From an uncultured Oscillospiraceae bacterium (GTDB taxonomy: Bacteria > Bacillota > Clostridia > Oscillospirales > Ruminococcaceae): a stretch of 10,235 bases of DNA. The stretch is from positions 1 to 10,235 of the forward strand of contig CAUDDP010000068.1 in NCBI GenBank assembly GCA_958448395.1. Direction: 5' to 3'. Below are positions 1 to 6,536 of the stretch, piece after piece. Position 1 is the stretch's first letter; every line of letters starts with the position of its first letter. The translations under genes were made by a program, and so were the position numbers. The notes under the pieces were generated by a model. The model saw only the letters and a program-made list of their open reading frames with translations. It searched no databases and was not told the DNA's origin.

Positions 1-124
1 TCACAAACTGTGCCGGCAGAATCGCTTCGCTCTCTGCCTGTGTTCGCTGTCCGCCCTGTTGCTGTGTCCAAATTTGCAGCCAAATCACTCTAAATTTCTA
101 CATTCTATATCGTTTTGTTATTTT
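1..124. repeat. Direct repeat, left copy (non-coding)
   Basis: This 124-bp stretch matches 10112-10235 without gaps. The seven mismatches are at positions 14, 44, 58, 61, 63, 66 and 69, and the last 55 bases are identical. It holds an imperfect hairpin, with arms at 13-20 and 33-40 and one mismatch at position 14. No convincing reading frame with a ribosome site runs through it. Both copies touch a window edge, so the true ends of the repeat are unknown. It is probably a family of dispersed intergenic repeats; the family is not identified. Confidence 0.9.
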
Positions 125-138
125 AGAGGGCGGACAGC
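46..138. repeat. 12-bp inverted repeat arms around the left direct repeat
   Basis: GCTGTCCGCCCT at 46-57 is exactly complementary to AGGGCGGACAGC at 127-138, with 69 AT-rich bases between. The right arm lies just past the point where the window cuts the other copy, so it may belong to the full repeat unit. The arrangement suits a foldback element or a structured RNA. Transcription and direction are unknown. Confidence 0.7.
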
Positions 139-263
139 AGTTGCCATTCGGCAGATAAAGCTTTCTCATCGAACGCACGTTACAAAAAATGATAATCACA
201 GGAAATGCCATATTCAATTGTATTTTCTGAAATAATAGACTTATTTTCTCCGCAAAAACAAAA

Positions 264-298
264 AATATCCGCTATGGAACTTTTCCACAGCGGATATT
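264..298 (-). terminator. Rho-independent terminator of the polyamine operon
   Basis: The arms at 264-273 and 289-298 pair perfectly over 10 bp (AATATCCGCT with AGCGGATATT). After one A/C mismatch, a further 5 bp (275-279 with 283-287) closes a three-base loop. Read on the minus strand, the hairpin is followed by a T-rich tract (TTTTGTTTTTG, 263 down to 253). It lies 27 bases past the stop codon of the dehydrogenase gene and so marks the operon end. Termination in the plus direction is possible but has a poorer T tract. Confidence 0.9.
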
Positions 299-325
299 CT
301 TATTTTATACTTTCCTATTTTTCAA

Positions 326-1531
326 TTAGTCTACCAGAATCGGATGGAACTCTTCCGTCCACGGCAAGCCCCATTTATTCAAAGCATCCATAAATGGATC
401 TGGATCAAATTCCTCCACATTATAAACGCCAGGCTTTTTCCACTTTCCGGTCATTACCATCATTGCACCAATCATTGCTGGCACACCTGTGGTATAGGAA
501 ACTGCCTGAGAACCAACTTCCCGATAGCATTCCTGATGATCACAGACATTATAGACGTAATACGTCTTTTCCTCGCCGTCCTTAACCCCTTGGAAGATAC
601 AACCGATATTCGTTTTTCCCACCGTTCTTGGACCAAGGGAAGCCGGATCTGGCAGTACTGCCTTCAAAAATTGCAGTGGTACAATTTCTTTGCCCTCATA
701 GACAATTGGTTCAATAGAAGTCATACCGACATTTTCCAGACACTTCAGATGGGTCAGATAGCTTTGTCCAAAGGTCATAAAGAAGCGAATCCGCTTTACC
801 CCCTTGATATTCAATGCCAGCGATTCCAGCTCTTCGTGGTGCAGTAAATACATATCCTTTTCGCCGACTTGATCGAAGTGATAAACTCGCTTGATTTCCA
901 TTGGTTCGGTTTCTACCCACTTGCCATTTTCAATATAGCTGCCCTTTGCAGAAACTTCCCGAATATTGATTTCCGGATTGAAATTGGTTGCAAACGGATA
1001 ACCATGATCCCCGCCATTACAATCCAGAATGTCAATGTAGTGAATTTCATCGAAATAATGTTTCTGAGCATACGCACAAAATACACCCGTTACCCCCGGA
1101 TCGAAACCACTGCCCAACAGTGCAGTAATCCCTGCTTTTTCAAAACGTTCCCGATATGCCCATTGCCACTTATATTCAAATTTTGCTGTGTCCTCTGGCT
1201 CATAATTTGCAGTATCCACATAATCTGTCTTTGTAGCAAGGCAGGCATCCATAATGGTCAAGTCCTGATATGGCAGTGCCACATTGATGACAATATCCGG
1301 CTTTTCCTGTTTTATCAGTGCAACCAATTGTTCTACACTGTTGGCATCCACCTGTGCTGTCGTGACAACAGTTTTTGTTCCTTTTTTCTCTACTGCTTCT
1401 TTCAGTGCATCACACTTTGACTTTGTACGGCTGGCAATGCAAATTTCAGTAAATACATCACTGTTCTGGCAACACTTGTGTACAACTACACTTGCCACAC
1501 CGCCTGCTCCAATGATCAATGCTTTTCCCAT
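326..1531 (-). CDS. Saccharopine dehydrogenase family protein, probable carboxy(nor)spermidine dehydrogenase
   Basis: The 401-residue protein starts with a Rossmann NAD(P)-binding loop (GAGGVAS, residues 8-14). Its middle has the family's GSGFDPGVTG stretch (140-149) and a CNGGDHGYPF segment (171-180). Length and these segments fit the carboxynorspermidine/carboxyspermidine dehydrogenase branch (Lys1-like, about 400 residues) better than lysine-forming saccharopine dehydrogenase. Members of that branch reductively condense aspartate semialdehyde with putrescine or diaminopropane, giving carboxyspermidine or carboxynorspermidine in the cytosol. GGAGG lies 8-9 bases before the ATG. The gene is last in the operon, 21 bases after the DUF1963 gene and just before a terminator. 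Its usual partner, the decarboxylase NspC, is not in the window. The polyamine neighbours support the call; exact substrate is inferred. Confidence 0.87.
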   Translation of the reverse strand: MGKALIIGAGGVASVVVHKCCQNSDVFTEICIASRTKSKCDALKEAVEKKGTKTVVTTAQVDANSVEQLVALIKQEKPDIVINVALPYQDLTIMDACLATKTDYVDTANYEPEDTAKFEYKWQWAYRERFEKAGITALLGSGFDPGVTGVFCAYAQKHYFDEIHYIDILDCNGGDHGYPFATNFNPEINIREVSAKGSYIENGKWVETEPMEIKRVYHFDQVGEKDMYLLHHEELESLALNIKGVKRIRFFMTFGQSYLTHLKCLENVGMTSIEPIVYEGKEIVPLQFLKAVLPDPASLGPRTVGKTNIGCIFQGVKDGEEKTYYVYNVCDHQECYREVGSQAVSYTTGVPAMIGAMMVMTGKWKKPGVYNVEEFDPDPFMDALNKWGLPWTEEFHPILVD

Positions 1532-1552
1532 ATAGATTCCTCCAAATTGATT

Positions 1553-2350
1553 TTAACAACAGTCCCAATTATAAATCACATCACTGAAATCACACTGTTT
1601 CAGCTTCTCCCGCTGGATAAAGAAATTGCAAATTCCCGCATCGCCCCAGATAATCCGATCCCATCCATCTCCAAAATCACTATCCAGCTGAAACAACAAA
1701 ACATCGTGTGTATCCTCTTCTGCCCGTGGATCATACTGCGTAAAGCCCGGATAGCCGCCAATTTTATGGGTAAATCCATCATTTGCAGCTTCATAAATCT
1801 CATCCGGAATTTCTTTCACTTCCTTCTGATAGGCTTCCAGAACCGCATTTTCCATGTAGCTTTCAAAATGACAGTCCCCATTGGAAATGGTTTCTGTTTC
1901 TTCCGAAAACGCCAGTCCCCAACAGCCGGTAACTGGAAATAAATCTTCCTCAAACGGCAGATTGTTGCCAATTTTTTCGTTTATCTCTGCTTCTGTAACC
2001 GTTCTGTCCAGTTCCTTGTAGTAACAAATGCGAAAGCCGTCTTGATCGGTATTGTTGTCAAAATCAGCACCGCTCAAATCATCATTGAGAATCCAGAATT
2101 GCAGCAGACCCGTATGTGGAAAATCTGCCAAAGTAATTTGACTGCAATCAATCTGTGCCAGCAATCGCAATTGAAAGCCCTCGCTGTTTGTCGGAATGGA
2201 TGCTCCATGTGGCACATAACCCAAACCACCTACTTTACTTTCAAAAATAGAAGGATGACTGTCCGTCAAGGTCAATTTCATACAAGGAATCCGTGTCTTT
2301 TCCATGACCGCATTCCACATCTCTTTTGTAATCTGTTCATTCTCCTGCAT
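1553..2350 (-). CDS. DUF1963 (YwqG-like) protein
   Basis: This is a soluble protein of 265 residues with no signal peptide or membrane segment. The layout resembles DUF1963/YwqG: VGGLGYVP near residues 40-47, LLAQID (63-68), GLLQFW (81-86), then GGYPGF (198-203) and a C-terminal block with LLFQLDSD (218-225), WGDAG (235-239) and NFFI (242-245). The biochemical role of the family is unknown; members often lie near polymorphic toxins and are sometimes treated as immunity-like. The frame is open back to 2563, but the ATG at 2350 is chosen because GAGAGG stands 6 bases ahead of it and the family similarity starts after it. The longer start would translate a structured leader. It follows speE by 246 bases, an unusually wide gap for this operon. 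Any polyamine role is unproven. Confidence 0.85.
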   Translation of the reverse strand: MQENEQITKEMWNAVMEKTRIPCMKLTLTDSHPSIFESKVGGLGYVPHGASIPTNSEGFQLRLLAQIDCSQITLADFPHTGLLQFWILNDDLSGADFDNNTDQDGFRICYYKELDRTVTEAEINEKIGNNLPFEEDLFPVTGCWGLAFSEETETISNGDCHFESYMENAVLEAYQKEVKEIPDEIYEAANDGFTHKIGGYPGFTQYDPRAEEDTHDVLLFQLDSDFGDGWDRIIWGDAGICNFFIQREKLKQCDFSDVIYNWDCC

Positions 2351-2596
2351 GATGTTCCTCTCTTTCTTTACTGATAACCACAGAAATCCATTTTTGTATT
2401 TTCTCTCACGGATACCGGTCTCATCTCCGCCAAGCTGAGACAGCTTGACCGCAGTCGCCATGCGGCGGAGCAATCCATTCCATAATTTGAAAATGAATTT
2501 CCGTGACTCATAACATTTTACTCTGTTTTTTCGTTGATGAGAGGAGGTTTCCCCCCTCTTCATATGTCACTACATCCCTTTTGAATGCATTCTGTG
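2351..2596 (-). other. Long intra-operon spacer with a GC-rich foldable block
   Basis: The other gaps in this operon are 1 to 28 bases; this one is 246. At 2425-2470 a GC-rich block in AT-rich surroundings can fold: outer arms CTCCGCC (2425-2431) and GGCGGAG (2464-2470) enclose hairpin AAGCTG/CAGCTT (2432-2437 with 2441-2446) and alternative pairing CCGCA/TGCGG (2449-2453 with 2461-2465). A second hairpin near 2537-2562 (GAGGGGG, GAAA loop, CCTCCTC on the minus strand, one G-T pair) follows the speE stop but lacks a T run, so it is not called a terminator. The spacer could stabilise mRNA ends, regulate the DUF1963 gene, or be a repeat insertion. Confidence 0.5.
2357..2362 (-). promoter_or_regulatory. 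Ribosome binding site deciding the DUF1963 start
   Basis: On the minus strand GAGAGG lies 6 bases before the ATG at 2350. The earlier in-frame ATG at 2563 has no comparable site, so the short form is preferred. Confidence 0.75.
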
Positions 2597-3463
2597 TCAT
2601 TTTTGTCCTTCTGCAGTCGATTCCCGCAGGGCATCCCTAACATTATTCGGAATTGCAAAACACCCCTGATGCAAAGTCGTATTATAATATCGTGTCCGCA
2701 TCCCAAGACTGTTCCACCATTCTGCCTGCAAGTCCCTTCTCGGATCATATTTCTTTGAAGCAAACCCAAACAGCCAGTGTCCAGATGGATACGTTGGAAT
2801 ATGTGCCTGATAGACCAATGCAATCGGAAAGAAATGCTTAATCCGACTATGTGCTCGTTTCATCGAATTGGCATAAGAGGTGTAAAAGGTGCTTTCGTGC
2901 TGATTGACCAAAATGCCATCTTCTTTCAGTGCCTTATAACAGTTCCCATAGAATTCCTTTGTAAACAATCCTTCTCCAACCCCAAACGGATCTGTGGAGT
3001 CTACAATGATTAAATCGTATTCATTTTCCACCTTTCGTACAAAACGCAAACCATCTTGAATATGCACATCTACTCTTGCATCATCAAAGCCACAGGCGGT
3101 AAATGGCAGGTACTTCTTCGATAATTCCACTACCATTTCATCAATCTCTACCACATCAATGTGTTCGATAGACGGATACCGCACCAATTCCCGTATCGTT
3201 CCCCCATCACCCGCACCAATCACTAAAACATGATGAATGTTCGGATTGGTTGCCATCGGAATATGGGTAATCATTTCATGATAAATATATTCATCTTTTT
3301 CTGTCAGCATCAGCAGACCATCCAGTGTCATAATTCTGCCGAACTCAACCGATTCAAAAATATCAATTCGCTGAAAGTCACTTTGTACACTGGCAAGCTG
3401 TTTGTCCACACGCATGGACATTCTTACATGTTCCGTATGATTTTCCGTATACCAGATATCCAT
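2597..3463 (-). CDS. speE: Spermidine synthase (polyamine aminopropyltransferase)
   Basis: This 288-residue cytosolic enzyme transfers the aminopropyl group of decarboxylated S-adenosylmethionine to a diamine, classically putrescine, releasing methylthioadenosine. Visible family marks are the N-terminal beta domain with GRIMTLDG (42-49), DEYIYHEM (57-64), the nucleotide loop GAGDGGTIRE (83-92; the usual first GGG is GAG here), the acidic VVEID (104-108) that contacts the ribose, and the catalytic DSTDP (155-159). YPSGHW (225-230) fits the C-terminal region. The length is normal for bacterial SpeE. AGGAAG lies 7 bases ahead of the ATG. It shares an operon with speD, which supplies its donor. 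The acceptor could be putrescine, agmatine or cadaverine; the sequence alone does not decide. Confidence 0.95.
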   Translation of the reverse strand: MDIWYTENHTEHVRMSMRVDKQLASVQSDFQRIDIFESVEFGRIMTLDGLLMLTEKDEYIYHEMITHIPMATNPNIHHVLVIGAGDGGTIRELVRYPSIEHIDVVEIDEMVVELSKKYLPFTACGFDDARVDVHIQDGLRFVRKVENEYDLIIVDSTDPFGVGEGLFTKEFYGNCYKALKEDGILVNQHESTFYTSYANSMKRAHSRIKHFFPIALVYQAHIPTYPSGHWLFGFASKKYDPRRDLQAEWWNSLGMRTRYYNTTLHQGCFAIPNNVRDALRESTAEGQK

Positions 3464-3491
3464 ACCTGTTCTTCCTTTCTACTCTGCAATT

Positions 3492-4094
3492 TCATGCTTC
3501 TTCTGTTACAAAACGATTCTGCTCTGCATCATAATGATAGGCTGCTGCCCCTCCTGTAAATGCTTCTCGCAAAAGGGGTTCAAATGACAACGCTTCCCCC
3601 AAGGAAATAACTGACGTATTATTAGTATCCTCCCAATAGGCATCGTCCTCCCCACCGTAACAAAGCGTCCAGCCACTGTCCTGTTCATCACATAAATCAT
3701 CCGTATGGAGTGCCCAATTGACCTCCCGATGTTCCAGTGCACGCTTTGTAATTATGGCAAACTTGGATTCATCCAACTGGTCTTCTGCTTTTACGAAAAT
3801 AGCAGCAATATGCTTTTTCTGAAAAGAAATCCGATCTCCTGCCTGTAAATCCTTCAAATAATACGGTTCATTATCTAGTTCACCGCAAAAACCATCTTCT
3901 GTAATTTCTGTAATGCATACCCACATCCGTTCCGCACAGCAACCATTTTCCAACTGCTCTGGAAAACAGAAAATCAACTTTACCAGATCATGCACTTGCA
4001 GAGCTTCAATTTCTTCTTCCGTCGGAATGATAAAGGTTCTGGGGTATTTTCGATGTTGTGTCTGTGCATCTGCTAAATAGTAATTCTTGCCCAT
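3492..4094 (-). CDS. Two-domain DUF2314 + DUF2185 (Imm33-like) protein
   Basis: This acidic soluble protein of about 200 residues has no signal peptide. The first half resembles DUF2314 (YegJ-like): FIIPTEEEIEAL, then MWVCITE, GELDNEP and LQAGDRISF, roughly residues 21-92. The second half resembles DUF2185, also catalogued as immunity protein Imm33: FAIITKRAL, HREVNW, DSGWTLCYGGEDDAYW and a C-terminal FEPLL segment (about 112-178). Neither domain has an established biochemical activity. Three ATGs are possible (4106, 4097, 4094). GGAG at 4104-4101 lies 6 bases before the 4094 ATG and 3 before 4097, while the 4106 ATG has no clear site, so 4094 is chosen. The 4106 form would begin one base after the speA stop. 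The gene sits between speA and speE with tight spacing, so it is co-transcribed. No toxin gene is nearby. Its role in polyamine metabolism is unknown. Confidence 0.82.
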   Translation of the reverse strand: MGKNYYLADAQTQHRKYPRTFIIPTEEEIEALQVHDLVKLIFCFPEQLENGCCAERMWVCITEITEDGFCGELDNEPYYLKDLQAGDRISFQKKHIAAIFVKAEDQLDESKFAIITKRALEHREVNWALHTDDLCDEQDSGWTLCYGGEDDAYWEDTNNTSVISLGEALSFEPLLREAFTGGAAAYHYDAEQNRFVTEEA

Positions 4095-4107
4095 CATTTT
4101 CTCCATT

Positions 4108-5556
4108 CTACTTTACAACCTGTAAACTTGCAAGTGTCATATCCTGCGAACCTGTCAGCGAACAGCCCTTTTCTTTTGCATATAGAATATAGGAGACAAT
4201 GGACTCTGTAATCCGTTCGCCCGGTGCTAAAATCGGAATGCCCGGCGGATAACACATCACAAACTCTGCACAAACCCGTCCCACACTGAACCGCAACGGG
4301 ATTGCTTCTTTCTCTGCATAAAATGCCTGCTGTGGCGGCAGTACCACATCCGGCGGAATATATTCGCTGTTCAGCATACCAGTCGCATCGCCGCCGTACA
4401 GTCGTTTGATTTCTGAAAGTGCGGAAATCAGTCGTTCGATTTCCAATTCTCGATCTCCAGCAGTCACAATCGCTAAAATATTGCCAATATCGCCAAATTC
4501 AATCTGAATGTCGTATTCATCCCGCAGCAAATCATAAACTTCAATCCCTGCCAACCCTGTATTTCTGGTATGAATGGAAAGCTTTGTAGTATCAAATGCA
4601 TAGAAGGAATTGCCGTTGCACAACTCTGCACTATAGGCATAATAACCGCCAATGCGGTTAATTTCCTCTCTTGCATAATTCACAAACTGCACTGTTTTAT
4701 GAAACATATCCCGTCCATTCAATGCTAAATTTCGCCTTGCAATATCCAACGAAACCATCAGCAAATAGGATGCACTTGTGGTTTGTGTCAAGTTGATAAC
4801 CTGCCGCACATAGTCTGCATTTACAGTATCTGCACAAAGCAACATTGCACTTTGCGTCAAAGAGCCGCCTGTTTTATGTACACTCACAGCTGCCATATCC
4901 GCACCGGCTGCCATTGCAGAACAGGGCAAATTTTCCCCAAAATAAAAATGCGTACCATGTGCCTCATCTGCCAGCAACAGCATTCCGTGTGCATGGGCAA
5001 GCTCTGCAATCTTCTGAATATTGGCACACACCCCATAATAGGTCGGATTATTGACCAGAACCGCCTTAGCATCTGGATTTGCCAGAATTGCCGCTTCTAC
5101 ATCTTCCACCGCCATCCCCAGCGGAATGCCCAAATCCTTCTGTTCGCCGGGATCAACATAAACCGGTATTGCACCATTGACAACCAATGCATTGATGGCA
5201 CTTCGATGTACATTACGTGGCATAATCAGTTTATCCCCTGCCTTACAGGCGGACAGAATCATCGCCTGTGAGGCACCTGTTGCTCCATTGATGATAAAAA
5301 AAGCATTCTTTGCACCAAACGCCTCTGCTGCAAGGGTCTGTGCATCCCGTATGACAGAAACCGGATGACAAAGATTATCCAGATTTTTCATAGAATTGAC
5401 ATCCATACGAACACAATCATTTCCCAGAAAATCTACCAGCTCATGATTTCCCCGTCCCCCCTTATGTCCAGGAACGTCAAACCGCACCACTCGATTCAGG
5501 CGATGTGCCTGCATTGCCTCCAGCAATGGAGCATCCTGTTGGGTATAATATTCCAT
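4108..5556 (-). CDS. speA: PLP-dependent Orn/Lys/Arg decarboxylase, probable arginine decarboxylase
   Basis: The protein (482 residues) is a fold-type I, Bacillus-SpeA-size member of the Orn/Lys/Arg decarboxylase group. Marks are the N-terminal FDVPGHKGG (27-35), INGATGASQ (89-97), cofactor-binding ADEAHGTHF (196-204), the Schiff-base lysine in SVHKTGGSLTQ (Lys228), and the C-terminal YPPGIPILAPGE (436-447). It should decarboxylate arginine to agmatine or lysine to cadaverine; the spermidine genes around it favour arginine, but substrate cannot be read from motifs. The frame is open to 5607, and an ATG at 5580 has an AGGA ahead, but 5556 is chosen: AGGGGGAG lies 8 bases upstream and the distance to PGHK then matches Bacillus SpeA. 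It follows the speD stop by 16 bases. No agmatinase gene is in the window. Confidence 0.9.
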   Translation of the reverse strand: MEYYTQQDAPLLEAMQAHRLNRVVRFDVPGHKGGRGNHELVDFLGNDCVRMDVNSMKNLDNLCHPVSVIRDAQTLAAEAFGAKNAFFIINGATGASQAMILSACKAGDKLIMPRNVHRSAINALVVNGAIPVYVDPGEQKDLGIPLGMAVEDVEAAILANPDAKAVLVNNPTYYGVCANIQKIAELAHAHGMLLLADEAHGTHFYFGENLPCSAMAAGADMAAVSVHKTGGSLTQSAMLLCADTVNADYVRQVINLTQTTSASYLLMVSLDIARRNLALNGRDMFHKTVQFVNYAREEINRIGGYYAYSAELCNGNSFYAFDTTKLSIHTRNTGLAGIEVYDLLRDEYDIQIEFGDIGNILAIVTAGDRELEIERLISALSEIKRLYGGDATGMLNSEYIPPDVVLPPQQAFYAEKEAIPLRFSVGRVCAEFVMCYPPGIPILAPGERITESIVSYILYAKEKGCSLTGSQDMTLASLQVVK

Positions 5557-5564
5557 GCCACCTG

Positions 5565-5572
5565 CTCCCCCT
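5565..5572 (-). promoter_or_regulatory. Ribosome binding site deciding the speA start
   Basis: AGGGGGAG on the minus strand begins directly after the speD stop codon and stands 8 bases before the ATG at 5556. It favours this start over upstream ATGs that would overlap the end of speD. Confidence 0.7.
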
Positions 5573-6382
5573 TTATCCATAGATATTCCTGCCGCTGAAA
5601 ATCTCAATCATTTCCCGCCGCAGCTGATTGGTAATATCCAGACGCACTCTGGGATCCAGCTCATAGACATCTGTCTTAAACAAATAATTTTGCAACTGCA
5701 TTTCTTTGATTAACATTCTGCAATGAAAAATATTTTGCTGGTACATATTCATATCTATCGTATCATATCGAAGTAAAATTTCAGGATCAATATAATCTTG
5801 AATTGATGTAATATCATGATCAATAAAAAATTTCTTTCCATTGACATCCCGAGTAAATCCTCGTACCCGATAGTCAATCGTGATAATATCTGAATCAAAG
5901 CTGCGAATCAAATAATCCAACGTGTTCAGTGGAGAAATTTCACCGCAGGTAGAAACATCAATATCGACACGAAAGGTGGTCACCTCATTGTCCGGATGAC
6001 TTTCCGGAAACGTGTGCACCGTTACATGACTTTTGTCCAAATGGGCATGGACATCTCGCCGTCTTAAAAAGGTTTCACCTTGATTGCAGGAAACATCAAT
6101 TTGTGTGGGAACATGCCCTTCCGCAATTAAAATATTGACCGATGCACCCTGCGGCTCGTAATCCTGCTTGGAAATGTTCAAAATAGAAGCCCCAATCATC
6201 TCTGTTACATCGCAAAGAATATTGGTCAGTCGTTCCGAGTTATACTGTTCATCAATATAGCGAATATAATCCTGTTTCTCTCGTTCTGTCTTTGCATAGC
6301 AAACATCAAAAATGTTAAAGCTCAGCGTTTTTGTGAGATTGTTAAACCCGTACAGTGCCAGCTTCTTTTCCAACCCTACCAT
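5573..6382 (-). CDS. speD: S-adenosylmethionine decarboxylase proenzyme, E. coli type
   Basis: This 269-residue pyruvoyl enzyme makes decarboxylated S-adenosylmethionine, the aminopropyl donor for SpeE. It is strikingly like E. coli SpeD: LYGFNNLTKTLSF near the N-terminus, QDYEPQGASV (73-82), AHLDKSH around the self-cleavage site, HTFPESHP, VSTCGEISPL, DYRVRGFTRD and NIFHCRML. Cleavage is expected between Lys117 and Ser118, with Ser118 becoming the pyruvoyl group; Cys146 matches the catalytic cysteine, with the same 28-residue spacing as in E. coli. The frame can also open at a GTG three bases earlier (6385), but the ATG at 6382 has GGAAGG 5 bases upstream. It is the first gene of the operon, about 60 bases below a good promoter. 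Many Firmicutes instead carry the short SpeH-type enzyme, so the long type here is notable. Confidence 0.96.
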   Translation of the reverse strand: MVGLEKKLALYGFNNLTKTLSFNIFDVCYAKTEREKQDYIRYIDEQYNSERLTNILCDVTEMIGASILNISKQDYEPQGASVNILIAEGHVPTQIDVSCNQGETFLRRRDVHAHLDKSHVTVHTFPESHPDNEVTTFRVDIDVSTCGEISPLNTLDYLIRSFDSDIITIDYRVRGFTRDVNGKKFFIDHDITSIQDYIDPEILLRYDTIDMNMYQQNIFHCRMLIKEMQLQNYLFKTDVYELDPRVRLDITNQLRREMIEIFSGRNIYG

Positions 6383-6387
6383 CACAG

Positions 6388-6393
6388 CCTTCC
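6388..6393 (-). promoter_or_regulatory. Ribosome binding site of speD
   Basis: GGAAGG on the minus strand lies 5 bases before the ATG at 6382 and only 2 before the alternative GTG at 6385, which favours the ATG. Confidence 0.65.
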
Positions 6394-6451
6394 ATAAAAT
6401 GTCATACTAAAAATGGTTTTGTTTTTCGGAACAAATCCATATCAAGAATAC

Positions 6452-6480
6452 ATTTTAGCACATTCTTTCAAAAAATGCAA
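6452..6480 (-). promoter_or_regulatory. Sigma-A promoter of the polyamine operon, extended -10
   Basis: On the minus strand TTGCAT (6480-6475) and TAAAAT (6457-6452) are separated by exactly 17 bases, and TGC directly before the -10 gives an extended -10 element. The expected start of transcription is near 6445, leaving a leader of about 60 bases before speD. That is too short for most riboswitches, and no clear attenuator hairpin is seen in it. Confidence 0.75.
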
Positions 6481-6536
6481 CGGGATACGGGAAATTTTTT
6501 GTAACTTTACAAGTTGTATGGCATCTCACGTTTTTT

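Noticed and set aside
344..1420. Long plus-strand open frames at 344-847 and 869-1420
   Set aside because: They lie antisense to the well-supported dehydrogenase gene, lack ribosome sites and show no recognisable protein features.
2537..2562. Hairpin after speE as a terminator
   Set aside because: The stem is fair but no T run follows it in either direction; it may only slow RNA decay.
2351..2563. N-terminal extension of the DUF1963 protein (71 extra residues)
   Set aside because: The extension is basic and low in family similarity, covers a foldable block, and has no ribosome site, whereas the ATG at 2350 has a good one.
4783..5271. Plus-strand open frame of 162 codons opposite speA
   Set aside because: Its composition (rich in Cys, His, Ile) is typical of an antisense shadow, and speA motifs run through the same bases.
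6490..6536. Weak TTGTAA/TTACAA hairpin after ppx as a terminator
   Set aside because: The stem is short and made almost only of A-T pairs, and no T tract follows on the minus strand.
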